A stretch of DNA of 40,068 nt, from NCBI GenBank assembly GCA_019635975.1, contig JAHBYM010000010.1, positions 1 through 40,068 on the forward strand, read 5' to 3'. Positions 15,586-25,152 of the stretch are shown one piece after another. Below the pieces are notes generated by a model, which saw only the letters and a list, made by a program, of their open reading frames with translations, was not told the DNA's origin and made no database searches. Within the stretch, counting starts at the first letter, position 1. Every line of letters begins with the position of its first letter. A program made the position numbers and the translations under genes. The DNA comes from Parvibaculum sp. (GTDB lineage: Bacteria > Pseudomonadota > Alphaproteobacteria > Parvibaculales > Parvibaculaceae).

Positions 15586-17973
15586 GCTCTGCTTCGCCCA
15601 GATCAGGCGCGAGGCCGGCAAGGTCATCGTCGCCGTGGTGCCGACGCCGATCGTGCTTTCGAGGCGGAAACTGCCATCGTGCATTTCGATCAATGACTTC
15701 GTGATTGGCAGGCCGAGGCCCGTGCCGCCATGCTGGCGGGCATTTGTATCGTCGACCTGCCCGAACGGCTCCATTACCTCGTCGAGCTTGTCGGCCGGGA
15801 TACCTATCCCGGTATCGCGCACGGCGACACTGAGCTCGCCTGCATCCGTCGAGCTGACCGTGACGTTGATTCTGCCGTCAACGGGCGTGAACTTTGCGGC
15901 GTTCGACAACAGATTCAGCATGATCTGGCGCATGGCCCGCTGGTCGGCGCGAATATGCGGCATGTCGTCGAGCAGACTTAGCGACACCTTCTGGCGCTTG
16001 TCCATCGTCCGGGCGCGCATCATTTCGGCCGACCAGTGCAGGACCTCGGCGAGGTCGATTTCCTGTTCCTCGATTGCGTAGCGACCGGCCTCGATCTTCG
16101 AAATGTCGAGAATGTCGTCGATGACATTTAGCAGGTGCCGTCCGCTGTCGTGAATGTCGACAGCATATGCCCGGTAACGTTCGTTGCCGAGCGGGCCGAA
16201 CATGCCGTCGCGCATGATTTCGGAGAAGCCGATGATTGCGTTCAACGGTGTGCGCAGCTCGTGGCTCATGTTGGCCAGAAATTTTGTCTTGGCGCGGTTG
16301 GCGAGCTCAGCGCTCTCCGTCGCCTGCTTGAGGCCCTGTTCGGCGCGACGACGTTCGATGGCGATGCCCGCCAGATGCGCGGCGCCAAGCAGGTAGGCAT
16401 CTTCCCATTTGCCGGGTTCGCGTGCGTCGGTAAAATACATCGCGAAGGCGCCGGTGACGCGGTCGTTGCGCGACATGATGGGGCGGAACCACACGGTCTG
16501 GATGCCGGCCTTGCGCATATAGGGCGCGACATTGCCGTGCCGTTCGTCCTGCAGGTCGGTGGTAATGATCTTCAGTCCGGCGCGCGCCATATCGCCGAAG
16601 CCGTTTGTCCTGTGCTCTCGCCAGAAGCCGGCGACCCATTCGGGAAAGTCCGCCGGGAGGTTCGGCGCGGCGCAGGTGACAAGATTCTCCTCCCCGTCGA
16701 GCAGAAAGACGGCGGCGTGTGCGCCGGGGTTCGCTTCTTCGGCGCCGAGTGCGAGCAGCGACATGACTTCGTCGAGCGCCATGCCGGTGGCAAGCGCCTG
16801 AAGCACGCGAAACTGGCTCCGCTGCTCGGTCTCCGTGCGTTTTCGCTGCGTGATGTCGCGAAGGTTGACGACAAACCCGCGAACATTTTCGTCCTTGAGC
16901 AGGTTCGTGATCGTCGCCTCGACCCAGATGCTTCTGTTGTTTTCGTATCGCGGGATCATAAGTTCATAGGTACGTGCCGGCGTCGGTTTGTCACCGTCGG
17001 CGTCGACAGTATCCTGGCGCAGCGTTTCCTGTTGTTCCGGCGACAGGAGGTCGATGCCGTTGAGGCCGACCAATGCCTCGGGCGGCAAGCCGATTTTCCC
17101 GGCGGCGGGCGACGCATACTGGATGATCCCCTTTTCGTCGGTGACCAGCACCACGTCGAAAGCGTTCTCGACGAGTGCGCGAAAATGATGTTCGCGGCGC
17201 AGCAATTGCGCGTTTGCTTCTTCCGCATGATGCCGCGCGCGTTCCGACATGTCGCGTGCGCGTTCGAGATCGTGGATCAGACTGGTGTTGCGGAAGCGCA
17301 GTTCGAGCGTCTCTGTCGCGCCGCGCCGCTGCTGCTGGGCGATGCGCGACAAGTAGAGGTATGTCGGAACGCAAGCGAGGCCGATGGCCATGAATACGGG
17401 TTGAAAGGTCGAAATGCTGACTGCGACGACGGCGGTCATGATGGGCAACGTGGCCGCGACAAACAGCGCCGCGATGGAAAATGCCGTCTGCGTCGACAGA
17501 ATGACGTGGAGCACGAAGATCATCAGGATGGCAAGGTTCTGGATATTGTTGTCCGCCTGCCAGAAAAGCGGGATGAGCCCGGCCCAGAAGATGTTCATGA
17601 TCCAGTAGCGGATCGCGGTGGCCCTGATCCAGGGGGCGGGATCTATCCTGCTTTCGTCGGACGCAAAGAATCGTCTTTGGAACATCGCGTATTCGACGTA
17701 TAGCGCTGCAATGATGAGCCACCATACCACGACGACCGGCGTGGGGACGGCCGCGTCGAAGGCAATGGCGACAGCGCCGACAATGGCCGGAAAATAGATG
17801 GGCAGTGTACGGAAGGTCAGCATTACCGAGCGATAGAGCTCGAGGCGCACGGCGCGTGTGCGGTCGTTCACTTCCGGTCCGTATTCATATCCGGATGTGT
17901 TGTCGCGCACTGACTGAACGGAGCCTGCCTCAGGCCCCGCGGATGGCTTCGTGTCCATTGGCGTGCCGGGCAT
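15568..17973 (-). CDS. Membrane sensor histidine kinase with PAS and GAF domains
   Basis: 801 residues. Hydrophobic segments at about 55-72, 80-95, 122-138, 146-185 and 192-208 make a five- to six-helix membrane sensor. A coiled linker (215-260) follows, then a PAS domain (about 262-385, ending in the PAC-like VNLRDITQRKR), a GAF domain (about 388-545) and a histidine kinase core. The phospho-acceptor is His571 in MSHELRTPLNAI. The N box NLLSNAAKF, G1 DTGIGIP and G2 GGTGLGLPI are all intact. It has no receiver domain and no response regulator gene beside it, so it is an orphan kinase. The signal is unknown. GGGAGGAG lies about 10 nt before the ATG; a second ATG five codons on is possible. Confidence 0.92.
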   Translation of the reverse strand: MPGTPMDTKPSAGPEAGSVQSVRDNTSGYEYGPEVNDRTRAVRLELYRSVMLTFRTLPIYFPAIVGAVAIAFDAAVPTPVVVVWWLIIAALYVEYAMFQRRFFASDESRIDPAPWIRATAIRYWIMNIFWAGLIPLFWQADNNIQNLAILMIFVLHVILSTQTAFSIAALFVAATLPIMTAVVAVSISTFQPVFMAIGLACVPTYLYLSRIAQQQRRGATETLELRFRNTSLIHDLERARDMSERARHHAEEANAQLLRREHHFRALVENAFDVVLVTDEKGIIQYASPAAGKIGLPPEALVGLNGIDLLSPEQQETLRQDTVDADGDKPTPARTYELMIPRYENNRSIWVEATITNLLKDENVRGFVVNLRDITQRKRTETEQRSQFRVLQALATGMALDEVMSLLALGAEEANPGAHAAVFLLDGEENLVTCAAPNLPADFPEWVAGFWREHRTNGFGDMARAGLKIITTDLQDERHGNVAPYMRKAGIQTVWFRPIMSRNDRVTGAFAMYFTDAREPGKWEDAYLLGAAHLAGIAIERRRAEQGLKQATESAELANRAKTKFLANMSHELRTPLNAIIGFSEIMRDGMFGPLGNERYRAYAVDIHDSGRHLLNVIDDILDISKIEAGRYAIEEQEIDLAEVLHWSAEMMRARTMDKRQKVSLSLLDDMPHIRADQRAMRQIMLNLLSNAAKFTPVDGRINVTVSSTDAGELSVAVRDTGIGIPADKLDEVMEPFGQVDDTNARQHGGTGLGLPITKSLIEMHDGSFRLESTIGVGTTATMTLPASRLIWAKQSETAAR

Positions 17974-18104
17974 CTGAACGGGGCTCCTCCCCCAGGTTAG
18001 AACCCCACGTCAATCAACGTTTAGGGGAGGGAGGTAAAGTTTCCCTGAACGCAGCGTCCGGCAAGGAAAACTGCCACTATTGGACGTTTCCGACGCGCGC
18101 ACAG

Positions 18105-18128
18105 GCCCGGGCGCGACCGCGCCCGGGC
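18105..18128. terminator. GC-rich hairpin downstream of the Sel1-like lipoprotein gene
   Basis: A perfect 10-bp stem, GCCCGGGCGC (18105-18114) and GCGCCCGGGC (18119-18128), has a GACC loop. It is 40 bp beyond the lipoprotein stop on the minus strand. It lacks a T tract, so it may terminate weakly or protect the 3' end. Confidence 0.45.
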
Positions 18129-18167
18129 GGCTAGACCTGATGATTGATGGGCGTCTTTCGGTCGTTG

Positions 18168-18866
18168 TCAGTAGACGTCCGGCACCGTTATCAAAGGAAC
18201 GTCAGGGCGCGCGGGCCTTGGCCGGCGGCCTTCAACCTCGCAGCTGCGCTGAACGGTCTGGTCGACCTGTGTCGTTGGTGTCCAGTATTGCGGTGTCCAG
18301 GCGGCCACGCGGTTGTCGGCCTCGCTATTCTGTGCCGCGGTGACCTCACCCTGAAAGGCGAGCGCAATATCGCGGTCGGGCTGTACGCCAAGCGAGAGAA
18401 GCGCCGGATTGCGGCTATAAAGTTTGCCCCATTTGAGCGCCTCAACTGTGTCGCGTGTCGCGACTTCGCCGGCGAGAAGTGTCCGGGCAAGGAGTTTTTG
18501 CGCGTCCGGCCAGCCGGCGTCCGCGGCGCGGCGGACCCATTGGATCCCTTCGGCATGTTCGCCGCCGGCGATCATGCATTGGCCGAGCGCCGTTTGCGCG
18601 CCTTCGTAGCCGTGGCCGCGATAGGAAAAGCAGGTCAGCACGTCGAGTGTCCGTTCGTCGCACTCCCCGCGGGCTGCATCGCTGATCGACTTTGCATAAA
18701 GCGTTCCCACCGGGTCCTGCTCCGCCAAGGTGGGCAGTACGCGCCCGTCGGAATCGCGCTTGCGGGCAGCGCCGCCGCCGGTGCAGGCTGTAATTGCAAA
18801 AGCCGCCAGGCAAAGTACGATGATCGCGGTCGCTGACGCGCTCGGACGAACTCGGGTCACGGACAT
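18168..18866 (-). CDS. Putative lipoprotein with Sel1-like repeat
   Basis: 232 residues from the ATG at 18866, chosen because GAGGGGAAG directly precedes it. A signal peptide ends in a lipobox (ITAC, cysteine near residue 28), so it is predicted to be a lipoprotein. The middle contains at least one Sel1/TPR-like helical unit (AEGIQWVRRAADAGWPDAQKLL) and a degenerate second (DTVEALKWGKLYSRN). Conserved Cys residues (GECDE, LTCFSY, QCMIAGG) might form disulfides in the periplasm. The last 60 residues are Pro-rich and unassigned. Function is unknown; Sel1 proteins usually act as adaptors. Confidence 0.75.
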   Translation of the reverse strand: MSVTRVRPSASATAIIVLCLAAFAITACTGGGAARKRDSDGRVLPTLAEQDPVGTLYAKSISDAARGECDERTLDVLTCFSYRGHGYEGAQTALGQCMIAGGEHAEGIQWVRRAADAGWPDAQKLLARTLLAGEVATRDTVEALKWGKLYSRNPALLSLGVQPDRDIALAFQGEVTAAQNSEADNRVAAWTPQYWTPTTQVDQTVQRSCEVEGRRPRPARPDVPLITVPDVY

Positions 18867-19082
18867 TCTTCCCCTCAAATTCTCATGCCGCATGTGAACA
18901 TCGCGGCATTCGCTTGGTTCCTGTGGCCATACCGTAAGGCAAGTGTCGAACGGCGGCCAGAGCGCGGCTGCGATTTGGTCCGCGATCTGACGCAGCGGAA
19001 CGGTGGTCCTGCCCCCTGCTTCCGGGCGGTTTGACCATGCCGGAAGGTTCCCCGATACTCCGGCCTCATTTTTGGGACCGGC

Positions 19083-19104
19083 GTCGCTATGTTACAGTAG
19101 CGAC
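19083..19104. promoter_or_regulatory. 22-bp palindrome upstream of methylmalonyl-CoA mutase
   Basis: GTCGCTA (19083-19089) and TAGCGAC (19098-19104) form a perfect inverted repeat with an 8-bp spacer (TGTTACAG). It ends 38 bp before the mutase start. Size and symmetry fit a dimeric repressor operator; as RNA it would be a small hairpin in the leader. Confidence 0.45.
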
Positions 19105-19142
19105 AGAGGAATATCCGGGATTTTTGAGCGGGTTGACGACGA

Positions 19143-21299
19143 ATGGCCGACATGAAGGCGCTTCAGGACTGGGAAGCAGCGGTTGCAAAGCAAACCAAAG
19201 GCGCGGGTTCGTCCTCGCTTGTCTGGAAGACACCGGAAGGCATCGACGTCAAGCCGCTCTACACGGCCGACGATCTGGAGCGGCTGGCGGCGGAAGGATA
19301 TGACGCCGATACGCTGCCGGGCTTTGCGCCATACACGCGCGGACCACAGGCAACGATGTATGCCGGACGGCCATGGACGATCAGGCAGTATGCCGGGTTT
19401 TCGACGGCGGAAGAATCGAACGCCTTTTACCGGCGCAATCTCGCTGGCGGCCAGAAAGGCCTGTCGGTCGCTTTCGATCTTGCAACGCATCGCGGCTATG
19501 ACAGCGACCATCCGCGCGTCGTCGGCGATGTCGGCAAGGCGGGCGTTGCAATCGACTCAGTCGAAGACATGAAGATCCTCTTCGACCAGATCCCGCTCAA
19601 TGAAATGTCCGTCTCGATGACGATGAACGGCGCGGTCATTCCCATTCTCGCCAATTATATCGTGGCGGCCGAGGAGCAGGGCGTGAAGCCCGAGCAACTC
19701 GAGGGCACTATTCAGAACGATATTCTGAAAGAGTTCATGGTGCGCAACACCTATATCTATCCGCCCGAACCGTCGATGCGCATTATCGCCGACATTATCG
19801 GCTTCTGTTCGAAGAACATGCCGAAATTCAACACGATCTCGATTTCCGGCTATCACATGCAGGAAGCGGGCGCGACGCAGGTCCAGGAGCTTGCCTTTAC
19901 GCTGGCAGATGGCCGCGAGTATGTGCGCGCGGCGCTGGCCGCCGGTCTCGATGTCGACGATTTTGCGCCCCGTCTCTCCTTCTTCTTCGCCATCGGCATG
20001 AATTTCTTCATGGAGATCGCCAAGCTTCGTGCAGCGCGGTTCCTGTGGTCGAAGATCATGGCCGAATTCAAGCCGAAAGACCTGAAGTCGTCGATGCTGC
20101 GGACGCATTGCCAGACATCCGGTGTCTCGCTTACCGAGCAGGATCCCTACAACAACGTCATTCGCACGACGATCGAGGCGATGGCGGCGGTGCTTGGCGG
20201 CACGCAGTCGCTGCACACAAATGCGCTTGACGAGGCGATTGCCTTGCCGACGGATTTCTCGGCGCGTATCGCGCGCAACACGCAGCTTGTCATCCAGCAC
20301 GAAACGGGCATCCCCAAAGTCATCGACCCGATGGGCGGTTCCTACTACATGGAAAGCCTGACCCATGCGCTGGCCAGCGAAGCGTGGAAGTTGATCGAAG
20401 AGGTCGAGGAACTTGGCGGCATGACCAAGGCGGTCGCCACAGGCATGCCGAAGCTGAAGATCGAGGAAGCTGCGGCGCGCAAGCAGGCGCGTATCGACCG
20501 GGGCGAGGAAGTCATCGTCGGGGTCAACAAGTACCGGCTGACCAAGGAAGACCCGCTCGACATTCTCGACATCGACAACGCCAAGGTGCGCGAAGCGCAG
20601 GTGGCGCGGCTGAAGAAGGTGCGGTCGACACGCGACGAAACGAAGTGCCGGGCAGCGCTCGCCGCGCTCACTGAGGGCGCGCGCGGCAATAGCAATCTGC
20701 TGGCGCTCGCGGTAGACGCGGCGCGGGCGCGCGCGACTGTGGGTGAAATTTCGGATGCCATGGAAGAGGTGTTCGGCCGCCATCGCGCCGAAATCAAATC
20801 GATCTCGGGCGTCTATGCGCAGGCTTACGAAGGGGATGAGGGCTTCATGAAGATTTCAAAGGAAATCGAAGCGTTCGCCGAGGCGGAGGGCCGACGCCCG
20901 CGCATGCTGGTTGTCAAGATGGGGCAGGATGGACATGACCGGGGCGCCAAGGTGATTGCCACCGCTTTTGCCGATCTGGGCTTCGATGTCGATGTCGGAC
21001 CGCTTTTCCAGACGCCGGAAGAGGCGGCGCGCGATGCGATCGAGAATGACGTCCATGTCATCGGTATTTCGAGCCTCGCCGCCGGCCACAAGACGCTGGT
21101 GCCGGCGCTTGCCAAAGCGCTGAAGGACGAGGGTGCCGACGATATCCTGATCATCTGCGGTGGTGTCATTCCGGCACAGGATTATGAGTTCCTGAAAAAA
21201 GCCGGTGCCTCGGCGATTTTCGGTCCGGGTACGAACATTCCGTCCGCGGCCCTTGAAATTCTGACGCTTATCCGCGAGAAACGCCGCCGCGCGGCCTGA
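19143..21299 (+). CDS. scpA: Methylmalonyl-CoA mutase, large catalytic subunit
   Basis: 718 residues, the full length of the B12-dependent mutase that interconverts (R)-methylmalonyl-CoA and succinyl-CoA. The N-terminal TIM barrel has the substrate-binding [14 protein letters not shown] and [12 protein letters not shown] regions (quoted in part). The C-terminal cobalamin-binding domain has the base-off motif DxHxxG as DGHDRG (596-601, His598), then GISSLAAGH and the GG of IICGGVIP. Many alphaproteobacteria use this subunit as a homodimer. The GTPase chaperone MeaB is encoded 1.5 kb downstream, and cobaltochelatase genes are also in the window. The ribosome-binding site is weak (GAGCGGG). A 22-bp palindrome lies just upstream. 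Confidence 0.97.
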   Translation: MADMKALQDWEAAVAKQTKGAGSSSLVWKTPEGIDVKPLYTADDLERLAAEGYDADTLPGFAPYTRGPQATMYAGRPWTIRQYAGFSTAEESNAFYRRNLAGGQKGLSVAFDLATHRGYDSDHPRVVGDVGKAGVAIDSVEDMKILFDQIPLNEMSVSMTMNGAVIPILANYIVAAEEQGVKPEQLEGTIQNDILKEFMVRNTYIYPPEPSMRIIADIIGFCSKNMPKFNTISISGYHMQEAGATQVQELAFTLADGREYVRAALAAGLDVDDFAPRLSFFFAIGMNFFMEIAKLRAARFLWSKIMAEFKPKDLKSSMLRTHCQTSGVSLTEQDPYNNVIRTTIEAMAAVLGGTQSLHTNALDEAIALPTDFSARIARNTQLVIQHETGIPKVIDPMGGSYYMESLTHALASEAWKLIEEVEELGGMTKAVATGMPKLKIEEAAARKQARIDRGEEVIVGVNKYRLTKEDPLDILDIDNAKVREAQVARLKKVRSTRDETKCRAALAALTEGARGNSNLLALAVDAARARATVGEISDAMEEVFGRHRAEIKSISGVYAQAYEGDEGFMKISKEIEAFAEAEGRRPRMLVVKMGQDGHDRGAKVIATAFADLGFDVDVGPLFQTPEEAARDAIENDVHVIGISSLAAGHKTLVPALAKALKDEGADDILIICGGVIPAQDYEFLKKAGASAIFGPGTNIPSAALEILTLIREKRRRAA

Positions 21300-21356
21300 T
21301 TGCCTGTAAAACCGGCACTTTTCTCATCTGCCTATGCGTGAGGCGCCGTGTGCGTC

Positions 21357-21377
21357 AAAAGAGCACGACGCTCTTTT
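21357..21377 (+). terminator. Terminator after methylmalonyl-CoA mutase
   Basis: AAAAGAGC (21357-21364) and GCTCTTTT (21370-21377) pair perfectly around a 5-nt loop, 57 bp after the mutase stop. The stem ends in a T run on the plus strand. Confidence 0.75.
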
Positions 21378-21587
21378 CGATGTTGCAACTGCTCACACGC
21401 ATCGCTATTTCGATCCCAGACGCCCGGGCAAAGATTCGGGCAGGTGATGGCACGCGTGCCGCTCGAACGATCTCTGAGCCGCCGCCAATGGGCCATACCA
21501 GGCAAGCTGTGCCCTTCCGGGTTGGGAAACCCCGGGAAAACATAGCTGCCGCGACAGGTTCCAAATATGAGAGATCCCGGAGGTGTG

Positions 21588-21836
21588 ATGAGCACCGGCG
21601 AAGGTTTTGCGCGCCCGAAACGGCGCCGTCTTGTCGATATGAGTGCGTCCGGTCAGAAAAGCCCGGACGAGCAGCAGCGTGCCTATTACGACATGCTGTC
21701 GGCGAGGCTCGAAGGACTATTGGAAGAAATCGAGCAGGCCGGAACGTCACCCGACGACGATCTGGTGAAGCGCCTTCGCGCGCTCTATTCCGAGGTCAGC
21801 AGGCCTGTCGCACGCGCGAAGGTACACGAAGACTGA
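21588..21836 (+). CDS. Small protein of unknown function
   Basis: 82 residues from the ATG at 21588, preceded by GGAGGTG at ideal spacing. A basic N-terminal segment (PKRRR) is followed by a helical, charged stretch (about 30-75) that could be a coiled coil (AYYDMLSARLEGLLEEIE). No membrane segment and no known family is recognised. It is preceded by a terminator, so it has its own promoter. It ends 7 bp from the convergent DUF3108 gene. The strong ribosome-binding site and codon use support a real gene. Confidence 0.75.
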   Translation: MSTGEGFARPKRRRLVDMSASGQKSPDEQQRAYYDMLSARLEGLLEEIEQAGTSPDDDLVKRLRALYSEVSRPVARAKVHED

Positions 21837-21843
21837 ATGTTGT

Positions 21844-22734
21844 CTATTTGGCGACGGCGGTCTTCTCTGCTGTTTCGTTCGCTGCGTATTGACGAAGTTT
21901 CACGACATCCATTACAGCGCCGCCGATCGGCGTTCTGACCTGAATGCGGACAGGAATATAGACGCTTCCACCGTTTATGGACGCGAGCCATATATGCGCA
22001 TTGTCGCGTTGCTGCAGCATCCGGATGAAGCTCGTCTGGCGCATGCCGCTGCGCGGTGCCATCTGAACCGAGCAACGGATCGCCTCGCCACTATAGCCCT
22101 TGTCGCGTGTCGTCACCGTGCCTTCCCGGTCGAATGCAAGCCGGAGGTCGTAACGCCTCTTGCCGTCGAAGACCGCGAGCGTGCGATCGCAGGGATTGTT
22201 GCCTGCGACAACGGGAACGAGGAGGGCGCTGATCGGATCGAGCGTGTTCTGCCGCTCATGTGGCAAGACGTGAATCTTTTCATTCGGCCTCAATGGCGGC
22301 TCGAATGTCATTTCCGGGCGGCCCGCGGCGTCGTAGGTCATCTCCCGATACTTCACCTTGCCGTTTTCATCGGAATGAAACGCGAAACGTCCCGGTTGTG
22401 GCCGGTCGTTGTCAAAGCGCCCCGCGCTCTCCATCGTCCATTTGGCGTCGAGGAAGTTCTTCGGAACGCCTGCGACGCCGAGAAAGCTATGCAGGTCGTA
22501 TGCATCGTCGTGCAGCGTCGCGCTGACCGTGCCTTCCGCTGCCTTGAAGCCCCCGATATAGACCGTGTAGTCGGCGCTGACGGACGAGGCGCCGCTTTCC
22601 GATTCGGCTGGAACGACGGCGGCCGTTGCCCCGAGCGGCGCTACCGCGAGCGCGAGCATTCCGGCGGCGAAGACCCGTCCCGCTATTGCCTTCCACCCCG
22701 TTCCAGATCTCGTTTGCGCCATGTTCGTCACCAT
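21844..22734 (-). CDS. DUF3108 domain exported protein
   Basis: 296 residues. An N-terminal signal peptide (hydrophobic about 18-38, ending near ATAA) directs it to the periplasm. The remainder matches the DUF3108 family: ADYTVYIGGFKAAEG near the start, the FDGKRRYDLRL core, and the cysteine-containing IRCSV segment. DUF3108 proteins are predicted beta-sandwich periplasmic proteins of unknown role, perhaps in outer-membrane or lipid handling. Two cysteines (NPCDR and IRCSV) could form a disulfide. GGGAAGG precedes the first ATG. It reads away from meaB and converges with the small unknown gene. Confidence 0.85.
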   Translation of the reverse strand: MVTNMAQTRSGTGWKAIAGRVFAAGMLALAVAPLGATAAVVPAESESGASSVSADYTVYIGGFKAAEGTVSATLHDDAYDLHSFLGVAGVPKNFLDAKWTMESAGRFDNDRPQPGRFAFHSDENGKVKYREMTYDAAGRPEMTFEPPLRPNEKIHVLPHERQNTLDPISALLVPVVAGNNPCDRTLAVFDGKRRYDLRLAFDREGTVTTRDKGYSGEAIRCSVQMAPRSGMRQTSFIRMLQQRDNAHIWLASINGGSVYIPVRIQVRTPIGGAVMDVVKLRQYAANETAEKTAVAK

Positions 22735-22828
22735 GTTTCGGCCTTCCCGGAATTTCCGGGTACGGGCGTCGAAAGGGCCTTATGGTCGCCAAGCCGATGT
22801 GAACCGGCGATGAACAGAGGACAGAGCC

Positions 22829-23920
22829 TTGCGGCAGGACTGGACGAGGCCGGTGCTGACCAAGTATGCAACTAAAATGGCAACCGGACCCGATCAAAAA
22901 CAGCAGAAACGGCAGGCTCTGAACCAGGCGCTACCCGATCCGGTGGAACTGGCGGTAAGCATCCGGGCTGGAAGCCGCAGCGCGTTGGCGCGTGGCATCA
23001 CGCTTGTCGAATCCTCCCGCGCGGATCATCAGGAAATTGCACAAGCGCTGCTCGCCGACCTGCTGCCCGACACGGGCAAGGCCATCCGGCTCGGAATGTC
23101 CGGCGCGCCCGGCGTCGGAAAATCCACGTTTATCGAGGCATTCGGCCAGTTCCTGACCGGAAAGGGGCTCCGGATTGCCGTTCTGGCGATCGATCCCTCC
23201 TCGACGCGAACCGGCGGTTCGATCCTGGGCGACAAGACGCGCATGGAACTGCTGGCTCGCGATCCGAACGCCTTCATCAGGCCCTCGCCATCGGGCGGTA
23301 CGCTTGGCGGGGTGGCGCGGCGGACGCGCGAGGCCATGCTGCTTGTCGAGGCCGCAGGCTACGACGTTGTTCTTGTCGAGACGGTCGGGGTTGGCCAGTC
23401 CGAGACCTCCGTCGCCGACATGGTCGATATGTTCCTGCTTCTGCTGGCGCCCGGCGGCGGCGACGAGTTGCAGGGTATCAAGCGGGGCATCATGGAGCTG
23501 GCGGATCTGATCGTGGTTAACAAGGCCGATGGCGATCTCGTTCCGGCGGCCCGACGTGCGCAAATGGAATATCAGGCGGCACTACACCTGATGCGGCCCA
23601 AGAATGCCGGCTGGACGCCGCATGTCCTGCTTGCATCGGCGCTCAAGGGCGAGGGGCTCGACAAGGTCTGGGAGGCCGCCGAAGCGCACCGCAAGGCCTT
23701 GGCGGAAGCCGGTGACCTTGCCCGGTTGCGGGCGGCCCAGTCGAAGGCCTGGTTCTGGACCGAGCTCCGGGAAGGCCTCTTTTCGGCGCTCAAGAGCGAT
23801 CGGCAGGCGGCGGCGCTGGTGCCGGAACTGGAGCGTGAGGTGGCTCAAGGCCAAACGACCCCGACAGCGGCTGCGCGGCGGCTTCTGGGCCTAGTGCTCG
23901 GTCGCCCGAGCGGGGCCTGA
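22829..23920 (+). CDS. meaB: Methylmalonyl-CoA mutase-associated GTPase MeaB (ArgK family)
   Basis: 363 residues. A G3E P-loop GTPase: Walker [10 protein letters not shown] (about 92-100), [27 protein letters not shown] (switch) and VNKAD (base specificity). MeaB loads and protects adenosylcobalamin in methylmalonyl-CoA mutase, fitting the mutase gene 1.5 kb upstream. The start is uncertain. A TTG at 22829 has AGAGGA nearby and GC-ending codons after it, which favours it; the ATG at 22877 would give 347 residues but has no ribosome-binding site. The intervening genes separate it from the mutase, so they are not one operon. Confidence 0.92.
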   Translation: MRQDWTRPVLTKYATKMATGPDQKQQKRQALNQALPDPVELAVSIRAGSRSALARGITLVESSRADHQEIAQALLADLLPDTGKAIRLGMSGAPGVGKSTFIEAFGQFLTGKGLRIAVLAIDPSSTRTGGSILGDKTRMELLARDPNAFIRPSPSGGTLGGVARRTREAMLLVEAAGYDVVLVETVGVGQSETSVADMVDMFLLLLAPGGGDELQGIKRGIMELADLIVVNKADGDLVPAARRAQMEYQAALHLMRPKNAGWTPHVLLASALKGEGLDKVWEAAEAHRKALAEAGDLARLRAAQSKAWFWTELREGLFSALKSDRQAAALVPELEREVAQGQTTPTAAARRLLGLVLGRPSGA

Positions 23921-23927
23921 ACGGGCC

Positions 23928-23956
23928 TTGACGGGCTCTCCCGGGCCTTTTATACG
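23928..23956 (+). promoter_or_regulatory. Promoter of rpmB
   Basis: TTGACG (23928-23933), a 17-bp spacer, and TATACG (23951-23956) form a near-consensus housekeeping promoter. It lies about 65 bp before the rpmB start and just after meaB ends. Confidence 0.7.
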
Positions 23957-24020
23957 TGCCCGCCTGCATGGGCTGCGCGGGAAACTGCGGCAGCCCGATG
24001 AATTTACAAAGGAAGTCCCC

Positions 24021-24311
24021 ATGTCCCGCCGCTGCGAACTGTCCGGCAAGGCCGTGATGTCCGGCAACAATGTCAGCCATGCCAACCGCAAGACGCGGCG
24101 CAAGTTCCTGCCAAATCTCTGTCAGGTGACGTTGATCAGCGACGCGCTGGGCCGGCAGGTCAGTCTGCGCATCTCGGCGCATGCGCTGCGTTCGGTCGAG
24201 CACAATGGCGGGCTTGACCCCTTCCTGCTCAAGGCCGCCGATGCGCAGCTTTCCTCCCGCGCGCTCAAGCTGAAGCGGGCGGTCGAGAAGGCGCAGACAG
24301 CGGCCGCCTGA
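24021..24311 (+). CDS. rpmB: 50S ribosomal protein L28
   Basis: 96 residues. It begins [25 protein letters not shown], a typical L28 N-terminus (quoted in part: [14 protein letters not shown]). A basic middle and a C-terminal helix that is longer than in E. coli follow, as is normal in alphaproteobacteria. Only one cysteine is present, so it is the zinc-free form. It binds 23S rRNA in the large subunit. AAAGGAAG precedes the ATG. It has its own near-consensus promoter and a strong terminator, making a monocistronic unit. Confidence 0.98.
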   Translation: MSRRCELSGKAVMSGNNVSHANRKTRRKFLPNLCQVTLISDALGRQVSLRISAHALRSVEHNGGLDPFLLKAADAQLSSRALKLKRAVEKAQTAAA

Positions 24312-24344
24312 CTCCGCGTCCGGCGCGGTGCGCTTTTGAAAGAC

Positions 24345-24373
24345 GGGCGGCCCCAGGGCCGCCCTTTTCTTTT
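24345..24373 (+). terminator. Intrinsic terminator of rpmB
   Basis: GGGCGGCC pairs with GGCCGCCC (24345-24364 overall, small loop) and is followed by TTTTCTTTTT. It is 33 bp after the rpmB stop. Confidence 0.9.
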
Positions 24374-24471
24374 TCCGCAAATTTTACCCAGTTTATCGAA
24401 AATCGAGCCGGGGCCTTTCAGGCCGTGGCCCGCGCCGCTAGACTTCGCCCCGTTGTTTTGAGGGTGTGCGA

Positions 24472-25152
24472 ATGCTGGATAGCGGGGTTGATCGCATACC
24501 GGTCAGCCGGCCGGGTTTTTTCTCGCGGCTTGCGACGACGCTTGCACGGCTGGTCGTGCCGGTCGTCGCGCTATGCCTTGTGCTTGGCGTCGCGTTCCTT
24601 TTGCGCGATGTGCCGATGCAGGAGGCCCGCCATCTCATCGTCATCGATCCGCGGCTCGACACTGGAGACTGGCTGACCTGGGGTCTCGTCGTTCTGCCTG
24701 CGGTTTTTTTCGTTCTCAATCTGACAAGCCGGCGTTATGGCGCGGCATTGACGCTGACCGCCGCCTTCATTTCGTGGTTGCTGATCGGCGGCGCCGTCGG
24801 TTGGGCCGTCCATGAGGGGATTGTCGCCGACTTCGCCACGGAGATTGCGCCGTACCCGGAAGCGGCGGCTCTCGTCGGTGCGCTGGCGACCGCACAACTC
24901 GTCAACATCCTGACTTTCGACTGGATGCGGGGCATTCCGTGGTGGAAGGCGCCTTTTCTGGCAGCGCTGATCGGCGGTTTTGCGTTTTCTGCCGCCTTCA
25001 ACATGCGGCCGACCGCACCGTGGGATGACGGTTTGGCGGCGCGCCTGATTGTCGAGAGCGGTCTTTATTTCAGTTGGGCGTTGTTGCAGCTTCTCCCGAC
25101 CGGGATGATGCGCCGGACGATCCGTCCGCTGCCGGGCTTCGGGGGAGCCTGA
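24472..25152 (+). CDS. VUT family membrane protein (queuosine precursor transporter-like)
   Basis: 226 residues from the ATG at 24472 (GAGGG 7 nt upstream; a GTG two codons earlier is in frame). About six hydrophobic segments. Key marks of the VUT/YhhQ family are visible but altered: the segment NLTSRRYG stands where the family has DLxNRxYG, and FDWMRGIPWWKAP matches the later FDxLR..WW motif. The acidic residue in the first motif is Asn, and the second conserved Asp appears to be lost. VUT proteins import queuosine precursors, but with these changes the substrate may differ. Its last 83 bp overlap the convergent phytase-like gene. Confidence 0.72.
   Translation: MLDSGVDRIPVSRPGFFSRLATTLARLVVPVVALCLVLGVAFLLRDVPMQEARHLIVIDPRLDTGDWLTWGLVVLPAVFFVLNLTSRRYGAALTLTAAFISWLLIGGAVGWAVHEGIVADFATEIAPYPEAAALVGALATAQLVNILTFDWMRGIPWWKAPFLAALIGGFAFSAAFNMRPTAPWDDGLAARLIVESGLYFSWALLQLLPTGMMRRTIRPLPGFGGA

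Noticed and set aside
16135..17703. 522-codon plus-strand open frame under the histidine kinase
   Set aside because: Shadow of the kinase gene, whose motifs are all intact on the other strand.
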